This document shows positions 34,567-43,454 of a stretch of 64,000 bases of DNA, piece after piece. The notes under the pieces were generated by a model. That model ran no database searches. It was not told the DNA's origin and saw only the letters and a program-made list of their open reading frames with translations. How positions within the stretch are numbered: the first letter of the stretch is position 1; each line of letters opens with the position of its first letter. The position numbers were made by a program, and so were the translations under genes. The stretch comes from Sphingomonas chungangi (GTDB lineage Bacteria > Pseudomonadota > Alphaproteobacteria > Sphingomonadales > Sphingomonadaceae): the NCBI RefSeq assembly GCF_013778325.1, contig NZ_JACEIB010000001.1, positions 310,001 through 374,000 of the forward strand. The letters are read 5' to 3'.

Positions 34567-34860
34567 CTAAAATGCCAAGGTAAATCCGGGCTTCATAAGT
34601 CTTGACCGCGCCTTGCCGGCGGATGCGTGGGCGACGCGCGGGTGAAAGCTGCCGTTGAGCGCGTTCGCTGCGCCGGCATCCGCGCCGCCGAAAACCTGAA
34701 CGAGCGCGGAGAGATTGTCAGTGGCGAGCTTGCGCTCCGGGCGTGCCATGCGGCCGGCGAGCTGCGCGGTCGAGGTCGCGGCCTGGCTCACCGCCGCGCC
34801 GGCGATCAGCAACGCGTGATCGAGAGCCGGTTCCGCCGGGAAGAGATGGTCGTGCTTCAT
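34567..34860 (-). CDS. Small protein of unknown function
   Basis: 97 residues from the ATG at 34860. It has the codon bias of real genes here and a Lys/Arg-rich, otherwise Ala-rich sequence: KHDHLFPAEPALDHALLIAG, then GRMARPERKLATDNLSALVQ and KARSRLMKPGFTLAF at the end. There is no signal peptide or clear membrane helix. I know no family for it; it looks like a sphingomonad-restricted protein. The ribosome site is weak. It diverges from mnmA and lies upstream of sciP on the same strand. Confidence 0.55.
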   Translation of the reverse strand: MKHDHLFPAEPALDHALLIAGAAVSQAATSTAQLAGRMARPERKLATDNLSALVQVFGGADAGAANALNGSFHPRVAHASAGKARSRLMKPGFTLAF

Positions 34861-34947
34861 GTGGACAACACTGCGGTAAGCATGGCTAACAATCGGTAAA
34901 CGAGGTCTCTCGACCGGCGGGTTTTGCGGTGGGACGAGGGATCGGCT

Positions 34948-36072
34948 ATGGGCGCCGCCATCATGCAGGCCGATTTCCAGCTGGGCAGCGATCTGAAGGG
35001 CCGCCGCATCGTCGTCGCCATGTCGGGCGGGGTCGACAGCTCGGTCGTGGCCGCGCTCGCCGCGCGCACCGGCGCCGAGACGATCGGCATCACGCTGCAG
35101 CTTTACGATCACGGCGCGGCGGTGGGCCGGACGGGCAGCTGCTGCGCGGGGCGCGACATCCGCGATGCGCGCGCGGTGTGCGACCGGCTCGGCATCGCGC
35201 ACTACGTCTTCGACTACGAGAGCGCGTTCCGGGAAAGTGTGATCGATCGCTTCGCCGACGATTATATGGCAGGCCGCACCCCGATCCCCTGCGTGCGATG
35301 CAACCAGGGGGTGAAGTTCACCGATCTGCTGCGGCTCGCGCGCGATCTCGGCGCGGATTGCCTCGCCACCGGCCATTATGTGCGGCGCGTCGAGGCGGCG
35401 GCGGGCGCCGAGCTGCACCGCGCCGCCGATCCTTCGCGCGACCAGAGCTATTTCCTTTTCGCGACGACGCAGGACCAGCTCGACTACCTGCGCTTCCCGC
35501 TGGGCGGTATGCCCAAGCCGCTGGTGCGCGAGCTGGCGGCAGAGATCGGCCTCGGCGTCGCGGCCAAACCCGACAGCCAGGACATCTGCTTCGTGCCGGA
35601 CGGCGATTATGCCTCGGTGGTCAAGAAGGTGCGCCCCGAGGCCGAGCGCGCCGGCGAGATCGTCGACCAGTCCGGCCGGGTGCTGGGCGCGCATCGCGGT
35701 CTCGTTCATTTCACCGTGGGCCAGCGGCGCGGGCTGGAGATCGGCGGGTCGCCGGAACCGCTTTACGTCGTGAAGCTGGATGCGGAGGCGAACCGTGTCG
35801 TGGTCGGCCCGAGGCGGGCGCTCGCGGTGAGTGCCGCCACCCTGTTCGACGTGAACTGGCTGGGCGGCGACTTCGCCGGGCCGCTGACCGCCAAGGTACG
35901 CTCGATGGCGAAGCCGGTGCCGGCGCGCTTCGAGAACGGCGTCGTCCGGTTCGATGCGCCGGAATATGGCGTCGCGCCGGGACAGGCTGCGGTGCTGTAC
36001 GATGGCGAGCGCGTGCTGGGCGGGGGCTGGATCGAGATCACCCAGCCCGCCGGTGCGGCGCTGGCTGCTTAG
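34948..36072 (+). CDS. mnmA: tRNA-specific 2-thiouridylase MnmA
   Basis: 374 residues. The PP-loop is [14 protein letters not shown] near residue 25; the catalytic cysteines are in [11 protein letters not shown] and [12 protein letters not shown]; the TGHYVRR and SRDQSYFLF motifs complete the family set. MnmA transfers sulfur to the wobble uridine (s2U34) of tRNA-Glu, -Gln and -Lys with ATP. ATG 34948 has GAGGG seven bases upstream; an ATG at 34963 is also possible. The stop overlaps the convergent phzF gene by 4 bp. Confidence 0.96.
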   Translation: MGAAIMQADFQLGSDLKGRRIVVAMSGGVDSSVVAALAARTGAETIGITLQLYDHGAAVGRTGSCCAGRDIRDARAVCDRLGIAHYVFDYESAFRESVIDRFADDYMAGRTPIPCVRCNQGVKFTDLLRLARDLGADCLATGHYVRRVEAAAGAELHRAADPSRDQSYFLFATTQDQLDYLRFPLGGMPKPLVRELAAEIGLGVAAKPDSQDICFVPDGDYASVVKKVRPEAERAGEIVDQSGRVLGAHRGLVHFTVGQRRGLEIGGSPEPLYVVKLDAEANRVVVGPRRALAVSAATLFDVNWLGGDFAGPLTAKVRSMAKPVPARFENGVVRFDAPEYGVAPGQAAVLYDGERVLGGGWIEITQPAGAALAA

Positions 36073-36863
36073 AGCAGGAAGCTCCCCTCGATCACCGTGC
36101 GGCATCGGCCGGATAGCACCACCCGTTCATCCTCGTAGCGGCAGTCCAGCCGCCCGCCGCGGGCGGAGGCCTGATAGGCGGTGAACGCCGTCCGACCGAG
36201 CTTCCCGGCCCAATAGGGCACCGCCACCGCATGCGCGGAGCCCGTCACCGGGTCCTCGTCGATCCCGCCGCCGGGCGCGAAGGCGCGGCTGACGATGTCC
36301 GTCTCGCTCCCGCGCGCCGTTACGATCGTCAGAATGTCGCCATGAGAACCGAGCTTGCGGAAGTCGGGTTCGCAAGCACGGACGATGCTCTCGTCCTCGA
36401 CCACGACGAGGCCGTAGCGATGTTCGTGCCACAGCGTCTCGACCACGCCGTCGATGCCCAGCGCCGCGACGATTTCCGGCAGCGGCTTGGGCGACGGCTT
36501 CCAGCTCGGCAGCGCCAGCGCATAGCCCTCGCCGTCGCGCATCACCTCCAGCACGCCGGCCTTGCGGGTGCGGAAGGTCACGCGATCGCGCCCCGGCTCG
36601 CCGCCGAGGATCGCATGGCCGCTCGCCAGCGTGGCGTGGCCGCACATCACCACCTCGACCGTGGGCGTGAACCAGCGCAGCTCGAAATCCGCCTCGCCGC
36701 TCGCATCGGGCAGGAAGAAGGCGGTCTCGGAGACGTTGTTCTCCTCCGCGATCTTCTGGAGCGTGGCGTCGTCCAGCCACGCGTCGAGCGGCATCACGGC
36801 GGCCGGGTTTCCGGTGAAGGGCGCATCGGCGAACGCGTCGATCTGGAGGATAGGCAGCTTCAT
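36069..36863 (-). CDS. PhzF-family isomerase
   Basis: 264 residues with the two-domain diaminopimelate-epimerase-like fold. Signature blocks: [20 protein letters not shown] at the start, the catalytic glutamate in [22 protein letters not shown], and [15 protein letters not shown] in the second half. The family includes PhzF of phenazine synthesis, but no phenazine genes are near and most relatives have unknown substrates. It is coupled to the upstream cation exporter by a 4-bp overlap and is convergent with mnmA. Confidence 0.93.
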   Translation of the reverse strand: MKLPILQIDAFADAPFTGNPAAVMPLDAWLDDATLQKIAEENNVSETAFFLPDASGEADFELRWFTPTVEVVMCGHATLASGHAILGGEPGRDRVTFRTRKAGVLEVMRDGEGYALALPSWKPSPKPLPEIVAALGIDGVVETLWHEHRYGLVVVEDESIVRACEPDFRKLGSHGDILTIVTARGSETDIVSRAFAPGGGIDEDPVTGSAHAVAVPYWAGKLGRTAFTAYQASARGGRLDCRYEDERVVLSGRCRTVIEGSFLL

Positions 36864-37783
36864 ATCTCGCTCCTCTCGGCGATGTGGGCGGGCAATGTTC
36901 CCTCGGCATCGACATGGCCGACGGGATCGGGATGGATGATGACCTCAAGGCCGGGGAAGGCCGTCATGAGCTTCGTCTCGATCGCCTCCATCACGTCATG
37001 CGCGGTGCCGATCGTCGTCTCGGGCGGGAAGGACATGTGGAACTGCGCGAAATCGTGCGCGCCGCTGGTGCGGGTGCGCAGGTCGTGCATGCCGGACATC
37101 GCCGGGATGGTGGCGGCGACGTCGAGGAAGGCGCGGCGCTTCTCCTCGGGCCATTCGCGGTCCATCAGCTGGTCGAGCGCGTGGGCGGCGGAGCTCCAGG
37201 CGCCCCAGCCGAGCCAAGCCGCGATGCCGAGGCCGAATAGCGCGTCCGCTCCGTGGAAGCCGGCGTAGCGATCGAGCGCCAGCGCGATGACCACCGCGAA
37301 GTTGAGCGCGAGGTCGGACTTGTAGTGGAGGTTGTCCGCCCCGATGGCGATCGACTTCGTGCGCGCCAGCACCGCTTTCTGATAAGCGAGCAGCACCATG
37401 GTGGCGGCCGCCGCGATGATCGAGACGACGATGCCGGCCTCCGGCGAGGCGGTCGGCGCGCCTTCGGCCAAAGCCATCACCGCACGCGCCGCGATCGCCA
37501 CCGCCGACGCGGCGATCAGCGCGACCTGGAACAGCGCAGCCAGCGCCTCCGCCTTGCCGTGGCCGAAGCGGTGATGTTCGTCCGCGCGCTGGGCGGCGAC
37601 ATGCACGCCGTAGAGCGTGACGAGGCTGGCGACGAGATCGAGCCCGGTGTCGGCGAGCGATGCCAGCATCGCGACCGAGCCGGTCTTCACCGCCGCATAG
37701 CCCTTGAGGCCGAGCAGCAAGGTCGCGAGGCTGACCGAGGCCAGCGCGGCGCGGCGGTTGAGGGCTCCGGCGTTTTCAGTCAC
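36860..37783 (-). CDS. FieF-like cation diffusion facilitator
   Basis: 307 residues with six membrane helices. The metal sites are DTGLD in the second helix (ASLADTGLDLVASL) and HYKSD in the fifth (ADNLHYKSDLALN), matching FieF; HHRFGHGKAEALAAL is the conserved loop, and a histidine-rich cytoplasmic domain (HDLRTRTSGAHDFAQFHMSF) ends it. It exports Zn(II) or Fe(II) by proton exchange. The start is GTG 37783, and its upstream leader lies inside a palindromic repeat, so the ribosome site is unusual. Confidence 0.93.
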   Translation of the reverse strand: MTENAGALNRRAALASVSLATLLLGLKGYAAVKTGSVAMLASLADTGLDLVASLVTLYGVHVAAQRADEHHRFGHGKAEALAALFQVALIAASAVAIAARAVMALAEGAPTASPEAGIVVSIIAAAATMVLLAYQKAVLARTKSIAIGADNLHYKSDLALNFAVVIALALDRYAGFHGADALFGLGIAAWLGWGAWSSAAHALDQLMDREWPEEKRRAFLDVAATIPAMSGMHDLRTRTSGAHDFAQFHMSFPPETTIGTAHDVMEAIETKLMTAFPGLEVIIHPDPVGHVDAEGTLPAHIAERSEI

Positions 37784-37865
37784 CGTTGGTCCCGAGCGAA
37801 GTCGATGGACGTGAGGTAAACGGCGCGCCTGAAGCGCGTGCCTCGACTTCGCTCGACACGAACGG
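37783..37865. repeat. Palindromic repeat abutting the cation-exporter start (family A-like)
   Basis: CCGTT and AACGG ends enclose CCGAGCGAAGTCGA and TCGACTTCGCTCGA blocks, a divergent short member of the A family. Its first base is the first base of the exporter's GTG codon; the other end is 21 bp from the pdxH stop. Confidence 0.8.
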
Positions 37866-37886
37866 CGGAGGGAAGGCGCGAGAAGT

Positions 37887-38465
37887 TCATGGGTAGAGCA
37901 ACCCCTCGCTCCATCCGTCGCCGTTCCGCACGAACAGCCGCCGCTCGTGCAGGCGATGCGCGCGGTCCTGCCAGAATTCGATGCGGGTAGGCGCGACGCG
38001 GTAGCCGCCCCAGTGCGGTGGGCGCGGGACGTCGCCGCTTTCGAAGCGCTTCACCATCTCCTCGAACCGCGCCTCGAAGGTCGCGCGGGCATCGAGCGGG
38101 CGCGATTGCTCCGAAGCCCAGGCGCCCAGCTGCGAATCCCGCGAGCGCGATGCGAAATAGGCGTCCGATTCCTCGTCGGACACCATGCTCACCGGCCCCT
38201 CGATCCGCACCTGCCGGCGCAGGCTCTTCCAGTGGAACAGCAGCGCCGCCTTCGGATCGCCCGCCAGCTCGCCCGCCTTGCGGCTCTCGCGGTTGGTGTA
38301 GAAGACGAAGCCCACCTCCGAATGGCCCTTGAGCAGCACCATCCTGACCGAGGGCATGCCGTCCGCATCTACCGTCGCGAGCGCCATTGCGTTGGGATCG
38401 TTGGGCTCGGAGGCCTTGGCGTCCTCCATCCAGTCTCGGAACAGGGCATGGGGGTCGGTCGTCAT
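37887..38465 (-). CDS. pdxH: Pyridoxamine 5'-phosphate oxidase
   Basis: 192 residues. FMN-binding and catalytic blocks are visible: [58 protein letters not shown] and the C-terminal [23 protein letters not shown] (about 150-175). It oxidises PNP or PMP to pyridoxal 5'-phosphate. ATG 38465 begins the usual sequence ([13 protein letters not shown]); an upstream in-frame start is not family-like. The downstream side runs into the repeat at 37783-37865. Confidence 0.95.
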   Translation of the reverse strand: MTTDPHALFRDWMEDAKASEPNDPNAMALATVDADGMPSVRMVLLKGHSEVGFVFYTNRESRKAGELAGDPKAALLFHWKSLRRQVRIEGPVSMVSDEESDAYFASRSRDSQLGAWASEQSRPLDARATFEARFEEMVKRFESGDVPRPPHWGGYRVAPTRIEFWQDRAHRLHERRLFVRNGDGWSEGLLYP

Positions 38466-38578
38466 GCTCAAGCACATAGCGATACGGTGGCACTTGCGTT
38501 AGGCGTGACGGCACCACATCTGCACTGTGATATTTCAGCAACAGTTTTCACGATACGCGGCTAGGCTACACGAAGACG

Positions 38579-39529
38579 ATGGCAGACCCCTATTCGACCC
38601 TGGGCGTGGCGCGGAACGCCGACGAGAAGGCGATCAAGTCCGCTTATCGCAAGCTCGCCAAGGAGCTGCACCCGGATCGCAACCAGGACAATCCACAAGC
38701 GGCCGATCGCTTCTCGGCGGTGACGCAGGCTTATGACTTGCTCTCCGACAAGGACAAACGCGCGCAATATGATCGCGGCGAGATCGACGAGAACGGCCAG
38801 CCCAAAGCGCCGTTCGGCTTCGGCGGCGGTGGCGGCGGCAACCCGTTCGCGGGGCGCGGCGGCTTCCGGCCCGGCGCCGGCCCCGGCGGCGCGGGCGGCT
38901 TTGAGGGCGGCGATTTCTCCAGCATCTTCGACGATCTGTTCAACAATGGCGGGGGGAGCGGCCCGTTCGGCGGGGCGCGTCGTGCCGGCGCCAGGCCGCA
39001 GCCCAAGGGCGCGGACGTCACCTATCGCCTGTCGGTCAGCTTCGAGGATGCCGCGGCGCTCCGCCCGCAGCGCGTGACGCTCGCCAACGGCAAGACGATC
39101 GAACTCAAGCTTCCCGCCGGCGTCGAGACCGGCACCCAGCGCCGCCTGCCCAGCCAGGGCGAGCCCGGCCCCGCCGGCCCCGGCGATGCCATCATCACGA
39201 TCGAGGTGCAACCGCACCGCTTCTTCACCCGCGAGGGCGACGATGTGCGGCTCGATCTGCCGGTCCGGCTCGACGAGGCGGTGCTCGGCGCCAAGGTGAA
39301 GGTGCCGACCGTGGACGGCGCGGTGATGGTGACGATCCCCAGGGGATCGACCTCCGGCAAGACGCTGCGCCTGGGCGGCAAGGGCTTCCACAAGGAAGGC
39401 GGCGGGCGCGGCGACCAGCTTGTGACTTTGCTCGTCGATCTTCCCTCGGGCGATGCCGAGCTTGAGAAGCTGGTGGAGAGCTGGACCGGCGACCGGGACC
39501 GCAATCCGCGCAGCGGGCTCGGCGTCTGA
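38579..39529 (+). CDS. DnaJ/CbpA-like cochaperone without zinc finger
   Basis: 316 residues. The J-domain (1-70) has AYRKLAKELHPDRNQDNP with the HPD motif. A Gly/Phe-rich stretch follows (about 80-140), then two C-terminal substrate-binding domains (DVTYRLSVSFEDAA, RFFTREGDDVRLDLPV) with no cysteine-rich zinc finger, so it is the type II (CbpA-like) class. It stimulates DnaK ATPase and delivers clients. It diverges from pdxH and stands first in a run with yihY, fabI and aroC. Confidence 0.93.
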   Translation: MADPYSTLGVARNADEKAIKSAYRKLAKELHPDRNQDNPQAADRFSAVTQAYDLLSDKDKRAQYDRGEIDENGQPKAPFGFGGGGGGNPFAGRGGFRPGAGPGGAGGFEGGDFSSIFDDLFNNGGGSGPFGGARRAGARPQPKGADVTYRLSVSFEDAAALRPQRVTLANGKTIELKLPAGVETGTQRRLPSQGEPGPAGPGDAIITIEVQPHRFFTREGDDVRLDLPVRLDEAVLGAKVKVPTVDGAVMVTIPRGSTSGKTLRLGGKGFHKEGGGRGDQLVTLLVDLPSGDAELEKLVESWTGDRDRNPRSGLGV

Positions 39530-39579
39530 AGGACATCTCGCCCGAGAGCCCGGAGGCGCGTTCGCACCGGCCTGGCCGG

Positions 39580-40482
39580 ATGGAGCGGGCCACGGCGGCG
39601 CTCGGCATTCCCTTGCGCCTCTTCACCATCGCCAAGCGCGTGGTGATCGGCGTCTATTCGGACGGGTTCATTCACGCCGGCAACCTCGCCTACCTGACGC
39701 TTCTGGCGCTCTTCCCCTTCTTCATCATCGTGACGGCGCTCGCCCAGCTGTTCGGCCGCTCGGGAGACGGGGCGGAGGCCGTGGCGCAGGTGCTGCGACT
39801 GATGCCGCACGGTGTCGCGGGATTGCTGCGGCCCGCGATCGACTCGGTGCTGGCGGCGCGGACCGGGCCGCTGCTGTGGCTGGGTGCGATCGTCGGCTTC
39901 TGGACGGTGGGCAGCTTCATCGAGACGATCCGCGACATATTGCGTCGCGCCTACGGCACCCGGCCCAGCGGTGCCTTCTGGCATTACCGGCTCGGCGCGG
40001 TGGCAATCATCGTGGTCGCCGTGATGCTCATGATGCTCGCCTTCGCGGCCCAGGTGGCGCTGACCGGCGCCGAGCAGTTCATCTACCGCCTGCTCCCGGT
40101 CGCGCAGGAGCTGACCGGCTGGATCGCGCTCTCCCGCATCGTGCCCACCTTCGTGGTGTTCGTGGCGCTCTACGTGCTGTTCTACACGCTGACGCCGAGT
40201 CTCTATCGTTTCTCCAAGAATCCGAAATGGCCCGGCGCCGCCTTCACCGCCGGCTGGTGGCTGGCGGTGACGGTGGTGCTGCCGGTGATCCTCAATCGGC
40301 TCGGCAATTACAACCGCACCTATGGCAGTCTGGCCGGCATCGTGATCATGCTCTTCTTCTTCTGGCTGGTCGGTTTCGGCCTCGTAATCGGCGCACACCT
40401 GAATGCGGCACTGGCGGAATCCCCCGAACAGGAGCTAAAGGACCCCGCCGAAGAGACTGAGGAAGCAGCATGGCCGGTTTGA
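39580..40482 (+). CDS. YihY/BrkB-family inner-membrane protein
   Basis: 300 residues with about six membrane helices. Family blocks are DGFIHAGNLAYLTLLALFPF, LGAIVGFWTVGSFIETIRD, LYVLFYTLTPSL, WPGAAFTAGWWLAVTVVLP and YGSLAGIVIMLFFFW. Although once named ribonuclease BN, the family is now regarded as membrane transport/integrity proteins of unknown function. The ribosome site of ATG 39580 is weak. The tail overlaps fabI by 13 bp. Confidence 0.92.
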   Translation: MERATAALGIPLRLFTIAKRVVIGVYSDGFIHAGNLAYLTLLALFPFFIIVTALAQLFGRSGDGAEAVAQVLRLMPHGVAGLLRPAIDSVLAARTGPLLWLGAIVGFWTVGSFIETIRDILRRAYGTRPSGAFWHYRLGAVAIIVVAVMLMMLAFAAQVALTGAEQFIYRLLPVAQELTGWIALSRIVPTFVVFVALYVLFYTLTPSLYRFSKNPKWPGAAFTAGWWLAVTVVLPVILNRLGNYNRTYGSLAGIVIMLFFFWLVGFGLVIGAHLNAALAESPEQELKDPAEETEEAAWPV

Positions 40483-41273
40483 TGCAGGGTAAGCGCGGGC
40501 TCATCATGGGCCTGGCCAACGACAAGAGCCTCGCTTGGGGCATCGCGAAGATCCTCCGCGAGCACGGCGCGGAACTGGCTTTCTCCTATCAGGGGGAGGC
40601 GATCCTGAAGCGCGTGAAACCGCTCGCCGGGCAGCTCGGCTCGGACCTGCTGATCGATTGCGACGTGGCGGACATGGATGCGCTGGACGCGGCGTTCGAT
40701 ACGCTGAAGGCGACGTGGCCGACGATCGACTTCGTGGTCCATGCCATCGGCTTCTCGGACAAGAGCCAGCTGCGCGGCAAGTTTTACGACACCACGCTCG
40801 ACAATTTCCTGATGACCATGAACATCTCGGCCTACAGCCTCGTCGCCGTCGCGAAGCGCGCGCGGGAGATGATGTCGAACGGCGGCTCGATCCTGACGCT
40901 GACCTATTACGGCGCCGAGAAGGTGATCCCGCACTACAATGTGATGGGCGTCGCCAAGGCCGCGCTGGAGACCAGCGTGAAATATCTGGCGGTCGACATG
41001 GGGCCGGAGGCGATCCGGGTGAACGCGATCTCGGCCGGCCCGATCCAGACGCTCGCCGCGCGGGGAATCGGCGACTTCAACTACATCCTCAAGTGGAACG
41101 AGCTGAACGCGCCGATGCGCCGCACCGTTACGATCGAGGATGTCGGCGGGGCGGGCCTGTATTTCCTGTCCGATCTGTCGGCGGGGGTGACCGGCGAGAT
41201 CCACCATGTCGACGCCGGCTACAACGTCATCGGCATGAAGGCCGAGGACGCGCCGGATATCGCGCTCGCCTGA
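40470..41273 (+). CDS. fabI: Enoyl-[acyl-carrier-protein] reductase (NADH) FabI
   Basis: 267 residues. The NADH fold begins [18 protein letters not shown]; the active tyrosine and lysine lie in [12 protein letters not shown] after the YYGAEKV segment; [11 protein letters not shown] and [11 protein letters not shown] are FabI blocks. It catalyses the last step of each fatty-acid elongation cycle and is the triclosan target; the Gly of HAIGF, at the usual triclosan-contact position, is the sensitive form. It overlaps yihY and its stop overlaps aroC (TGATG). Confidence 0.96.
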   Translation: MAGLMQGKRGLIMGLANDKSLAWGIAKILREHGAELAFSYQGEAILKRVKPLAGQLGSDLLIDCDVADMDALDAAFDTLKATWPTIDFVVHAIGFSDKSQLRGKFYDTTLDNFLMTMNISAYSLVAVAKRAREMMSNGGSILTLTYYGAEKVIPHYNVMGVAKAALETSVKYLAVDMGPEAIRVNAISAGPIQTLAARGIGDFNYILKWNELNAPMRRTVTIEDVGGAGLYFLSDLSAGVTGEIHHVDAGYNVIGMKAEDAPDIALA

Positions 41274-42361
41274 TGAGCTACAACAGCTTCGGCCGCGTGT
41301 TCCGCTTCACGACTTGGGGCGAGAGCCACGGTCCGGCGCTCGGCGCCGTGGTGGACGGCTGTCCTCCGGGGCTGGCACTTGCCGAGGCCGACATCCAGCC
41401 CTGGCTCGACAAGCGGCGCCCCGGCACCTCGCGCTTCACCACGCAGCGGCAGGAGCCCGATCAGGTCCGCATCCTCTCGGGGGTGTTCGAAGGCAGGACC
41501 ACCGGCACCCCGATCAGCCTGATGATCGAGAATGTCGACCAGCGCTCCAAGGATTATTCGGAGGTCGCGCTGGCCTATCGCCCCGGCCATGCCGATTACG
41601 CCTATGACGCCAAATACGGTTTCCGCGACTATCGCGGCGGCGGCCGATCCTCGGCGCGCGAGACGGCGGCGCGGGTGGCGGCGGGCGCGGTGGCGCGGGC
41701 GGTGATCGCGGAGGTGCGGATCAGGGCCTATCTGGTCGAGCTCGGCGGCGATGCGATCGACCGCACGGCGTTCGACGATGCGCAGATCGACGCCAATCCC
41801 TTCTTCTGCCCCGATGCCGCCGCCGCCGCGCGCTGGGAAGAGATCATGGACCGCACCCGCAAGGCAGGCTCCTCGGTCGGCGCGGTGGTGGAGTGCATGG
41901 CCGAGGGTGTGCCCGCCGGCTGGGGGTCGCCGCTCTACGCCAAGCTCGACAGCGAGCTGGCCGCCGCGATGATGAGTATCAACGCGGTGAAGGGCGTCGA
42001 GATCGGCGACGGCTTCGCAGCGGCGCGGCTGACCGGCGAGCAGAATGCCGATCCGATGCGCCCCGGCAGCTTTGACAATCAGGGGGACGGCAAGCCCGTC
42101 TTCCTCGCCAACCATGCCGGCGGCGTCGCGGGCGGGATCGCGACCGGGCAGCCGGTGGTGGTGCGCGTGGCGCTGAAGCCGACCAGCTCGATCCTCACGC
42201 CTGTCGAAACCATCACCCGCGAGGGCGAGGCTTCCGACATCCGCACCAAGGGCCGTCACGATCCCTGCGTCGGCATCCGCGCCGCGCCGGTTGTGGAGGC
42301 GATGATGGCGCTGGTGCTGGCCGACCAGAAGCTGCTCCACCGCGCGCAGACCGGCTGCTGA
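41273..42361 (+). CDS. aroC: Chorismate synthase
   Basis: 362 residues. Family signatures: [25 protein letters not shown] at the start, the [14 protein letters not shown] and [16 protein letters not shown] blocks, and the late [20 protein letters not shown]. It uses reduced FMN to convert EPSP to chorismate, the last shared step of aromatic synthesis. Its ATG shares a base with the fabI stop. PheA, a user of its product, is encoded 12 kb downstream. Confidence 0.97.
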   Translation: MSYNSFGRVFRFTTWGESHGPALGAVVDGCPPGLALAEADIQPWLDKRRPGTSRFTTQRQEPDQVRILSGVFEGRTTGTPISLMIENVDQRSKDYSEVALAYRPGHADYAYDAKYGFRDYRGGGRSSARETAARVAAGAVARAVIAEVRIRAYLVELGGDAIDRTAFDDAQIDANPFFCPDAAAAARWEEIMDRTRKAGSSVGAVVECMAEGVPAGWGSPLYAKLDSELAAAMMSINAVKGVEIGDGFAAARLTGEQNADPMRPGSFDNQGDGKPVFLANHAGGVAGGIATGQPVVVRVALKPTSSILTPVETITREGEASDIRTKGRHDPCVGIRAAPVVEAMMALVLADQKLLHRAQTGC

Positions 42362-42474
42362 TCGTTTCGCCGGCGGCGATCCGCCCGAATGGCCGGATCA
42401 AGCGCGCGTCCGATGGCACGATCCCTGCGTTCCCATTCTCACCTTATAGAGAAAGAACGACAGGAGAGATTGTC

Positions 42475-42798
42475 ATGCGCATTTTGATCGCCACGGCTGC
42501 GGCCGTACTGCTGCCTGCGGCCGCTTTCGCCCAGATGACGGATCCGGCAGCGTCCGCGCCGCCGCCCGGCATGACCCAGCAGACCACCACGACCTCCGCG
42601 CCGACCACTGACGCCACCGGTACGCCCGACGGCGGCCAGGCGACGACCCAGACGACCACGACGGCGCCTACCGGCGCAATGGCACCCGATCCGGCGGCGA
42701 CTCCGGACGGCTCGACGACAACCACGACGAAGAGCTCGACCGATCCGGATACCGGAACCACCAAGACGAAGACCAAGACCAAGCATCATCCCTATTGA
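42475..42798 (+). CDS. Secreted Thr/Pro-rich low-complexity protein
   Basis: 107 residues. A signal peptide (MRILIATAAAVLLPAAAFAQ) is followed by a sequence made almost wholly of Thr, Ala, Pro, Gly and Asp, such as MTQQTTTTSAPTTDATG, and a basic end KTKTKTKHHPY. No domain is recognisable; it should be intrinsically disordered in the periplasm or outside. An ACAGGAGAG site precedes the ATG. A similar architecture recurs in the next gene, so the two may be products of one local expansion. Confidence 0.75.
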   Translation: MRILIATAAAVLLPAAAFAQMTDPAASAPPPGMTQQTTTTSAPTTDATGTPDGGQATTQTTTTAPTGAMAPDPAATPDGSTTTTTKSSTDPDTGTTKTKTKTKHHPY

Positions 42799-42838
42799 GA
42801 TGGTGCAGCGTTAGCGGGCGACAGGGCCCGCCGCGCAG

Positions 42839-42871
42839 GAAGGGCCGGGGCCGCGAGGCCTCCGGCCCTTC
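42839..42871 (+). terminator. Terminator hairpin after the Thr-rich protein gene
   Basis: GAAGGGCCGG pairs with CCGGCCCTTC and an inner GGCC pairs with GGCC around GCGA, followed by GTTATAT. It ends the preceding small gene. Confidence 0.75.
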
Positions 42872-42967
42872 GTTATATCGGAAGCGTTTCGGTCGGCACT
42901 TACCGCTCCGGCATTGGTTAATGCGCCGAGGGTGCGGGCTAATGCCTTGAAAGAGCAGGAGAGACAT

Positions 42968-43414
42968 ATGCGCAAGTTTTTGATCGCTGCCACCGTGCTG
43001 GCGGCCGTTCCGGCGATCGCACTCGCCCAGAGCGGCGGTGGTGCCGCCGCGGGTGGATCGGGCACTGCCGGCTCGACGGGCAGTTCGGGCTCGACGATGG
43101 GCACGGGCGCGACCGGCGCGACTACACAGCCCGGTTCGACCGGCTCGACCAGCCAGAACGGATCCATGGGCTCGACGATGGGCGCAGGAACGATGGGTAG
43201 CGGCTCGATGGGCAGCACCGGCTCGGGCCTGAACACCCAAGGCGGCAACAGCGGTTCGATGACGTCGACCGGCGGAACGGGCGGCAAGAGCAAATCAGGA
43301 TCGAAGAGCACGTCCGGCAGCAGCTCGCCGACGACAAGCGGCGGCTCGATGGGGTCGACCTCCGGCGGGGCTACCACCAGCGGCGGTGCCACCTCGTCCG
43401 GCGGCCCGCAGTAA
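42968..43414 (+). CDS. Secreted Gly/Ser/Thr-rich low-complexity protein
   Basis: 148 residues. A signal peptide (MRKFLIAATVLAAVPAIALA) precedes a repetitive Gly/Ser/Thr/Met sequence (for example GSTGSSGSTMGTGATGATT and MGSTMGAGTMGSGSMGST). No fold or motif is recognisable; disorder is expected. Its start context, GCAGGAGAGACAT before ATG CGC, is close to that of the preceding Thr-rich gene. A terminator follows directly. Confidence 0.72.
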   Translation: MRKFLIAATVLAAVPAIALAQSGGGAAAGGSGTAGSTGSSGSTMGTGATGATTQPGSTGSTSQNGSMGSTMGAGTMGSGSMGSTGSGLNTQGGNSGSMTSTGGTGGKSKSGSKSTSGSSSPTTSGGSMGSTSGGATTSGGATSSGGPQ

Positions 43415-43423
43415 ACGTATCGG

Positions 43424-43449
43424 GAGGCCGGGTGGGAACGCCCGGCCTC
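43424..43449 (+). terminator. Bidirectional terminator between the Gly-rich gene and purA
   Basis: GAGGCCGGG pairs with CCCGGCCTC around TGGGAACG and is followed by TTCGTTC. It lies between convergent genes and may stop both. Confidence 0.72.
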
Positions 43450-43454
43450 TTCGT

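Noticed and set aside
34567-36105. A 512-codon minus-strand frame spanning mnmA
   Set aside because: Only its last 97 codons, beyond mnmA, look like a gene; the rest is mnmA antisense.
36069-36863. PhzF as evidence of a phenazine biosynthesis cluster
   Set aside because: No other phz gene is nearby and PhzF-like isomerases are widespread with other, mostly unknown, substrates.
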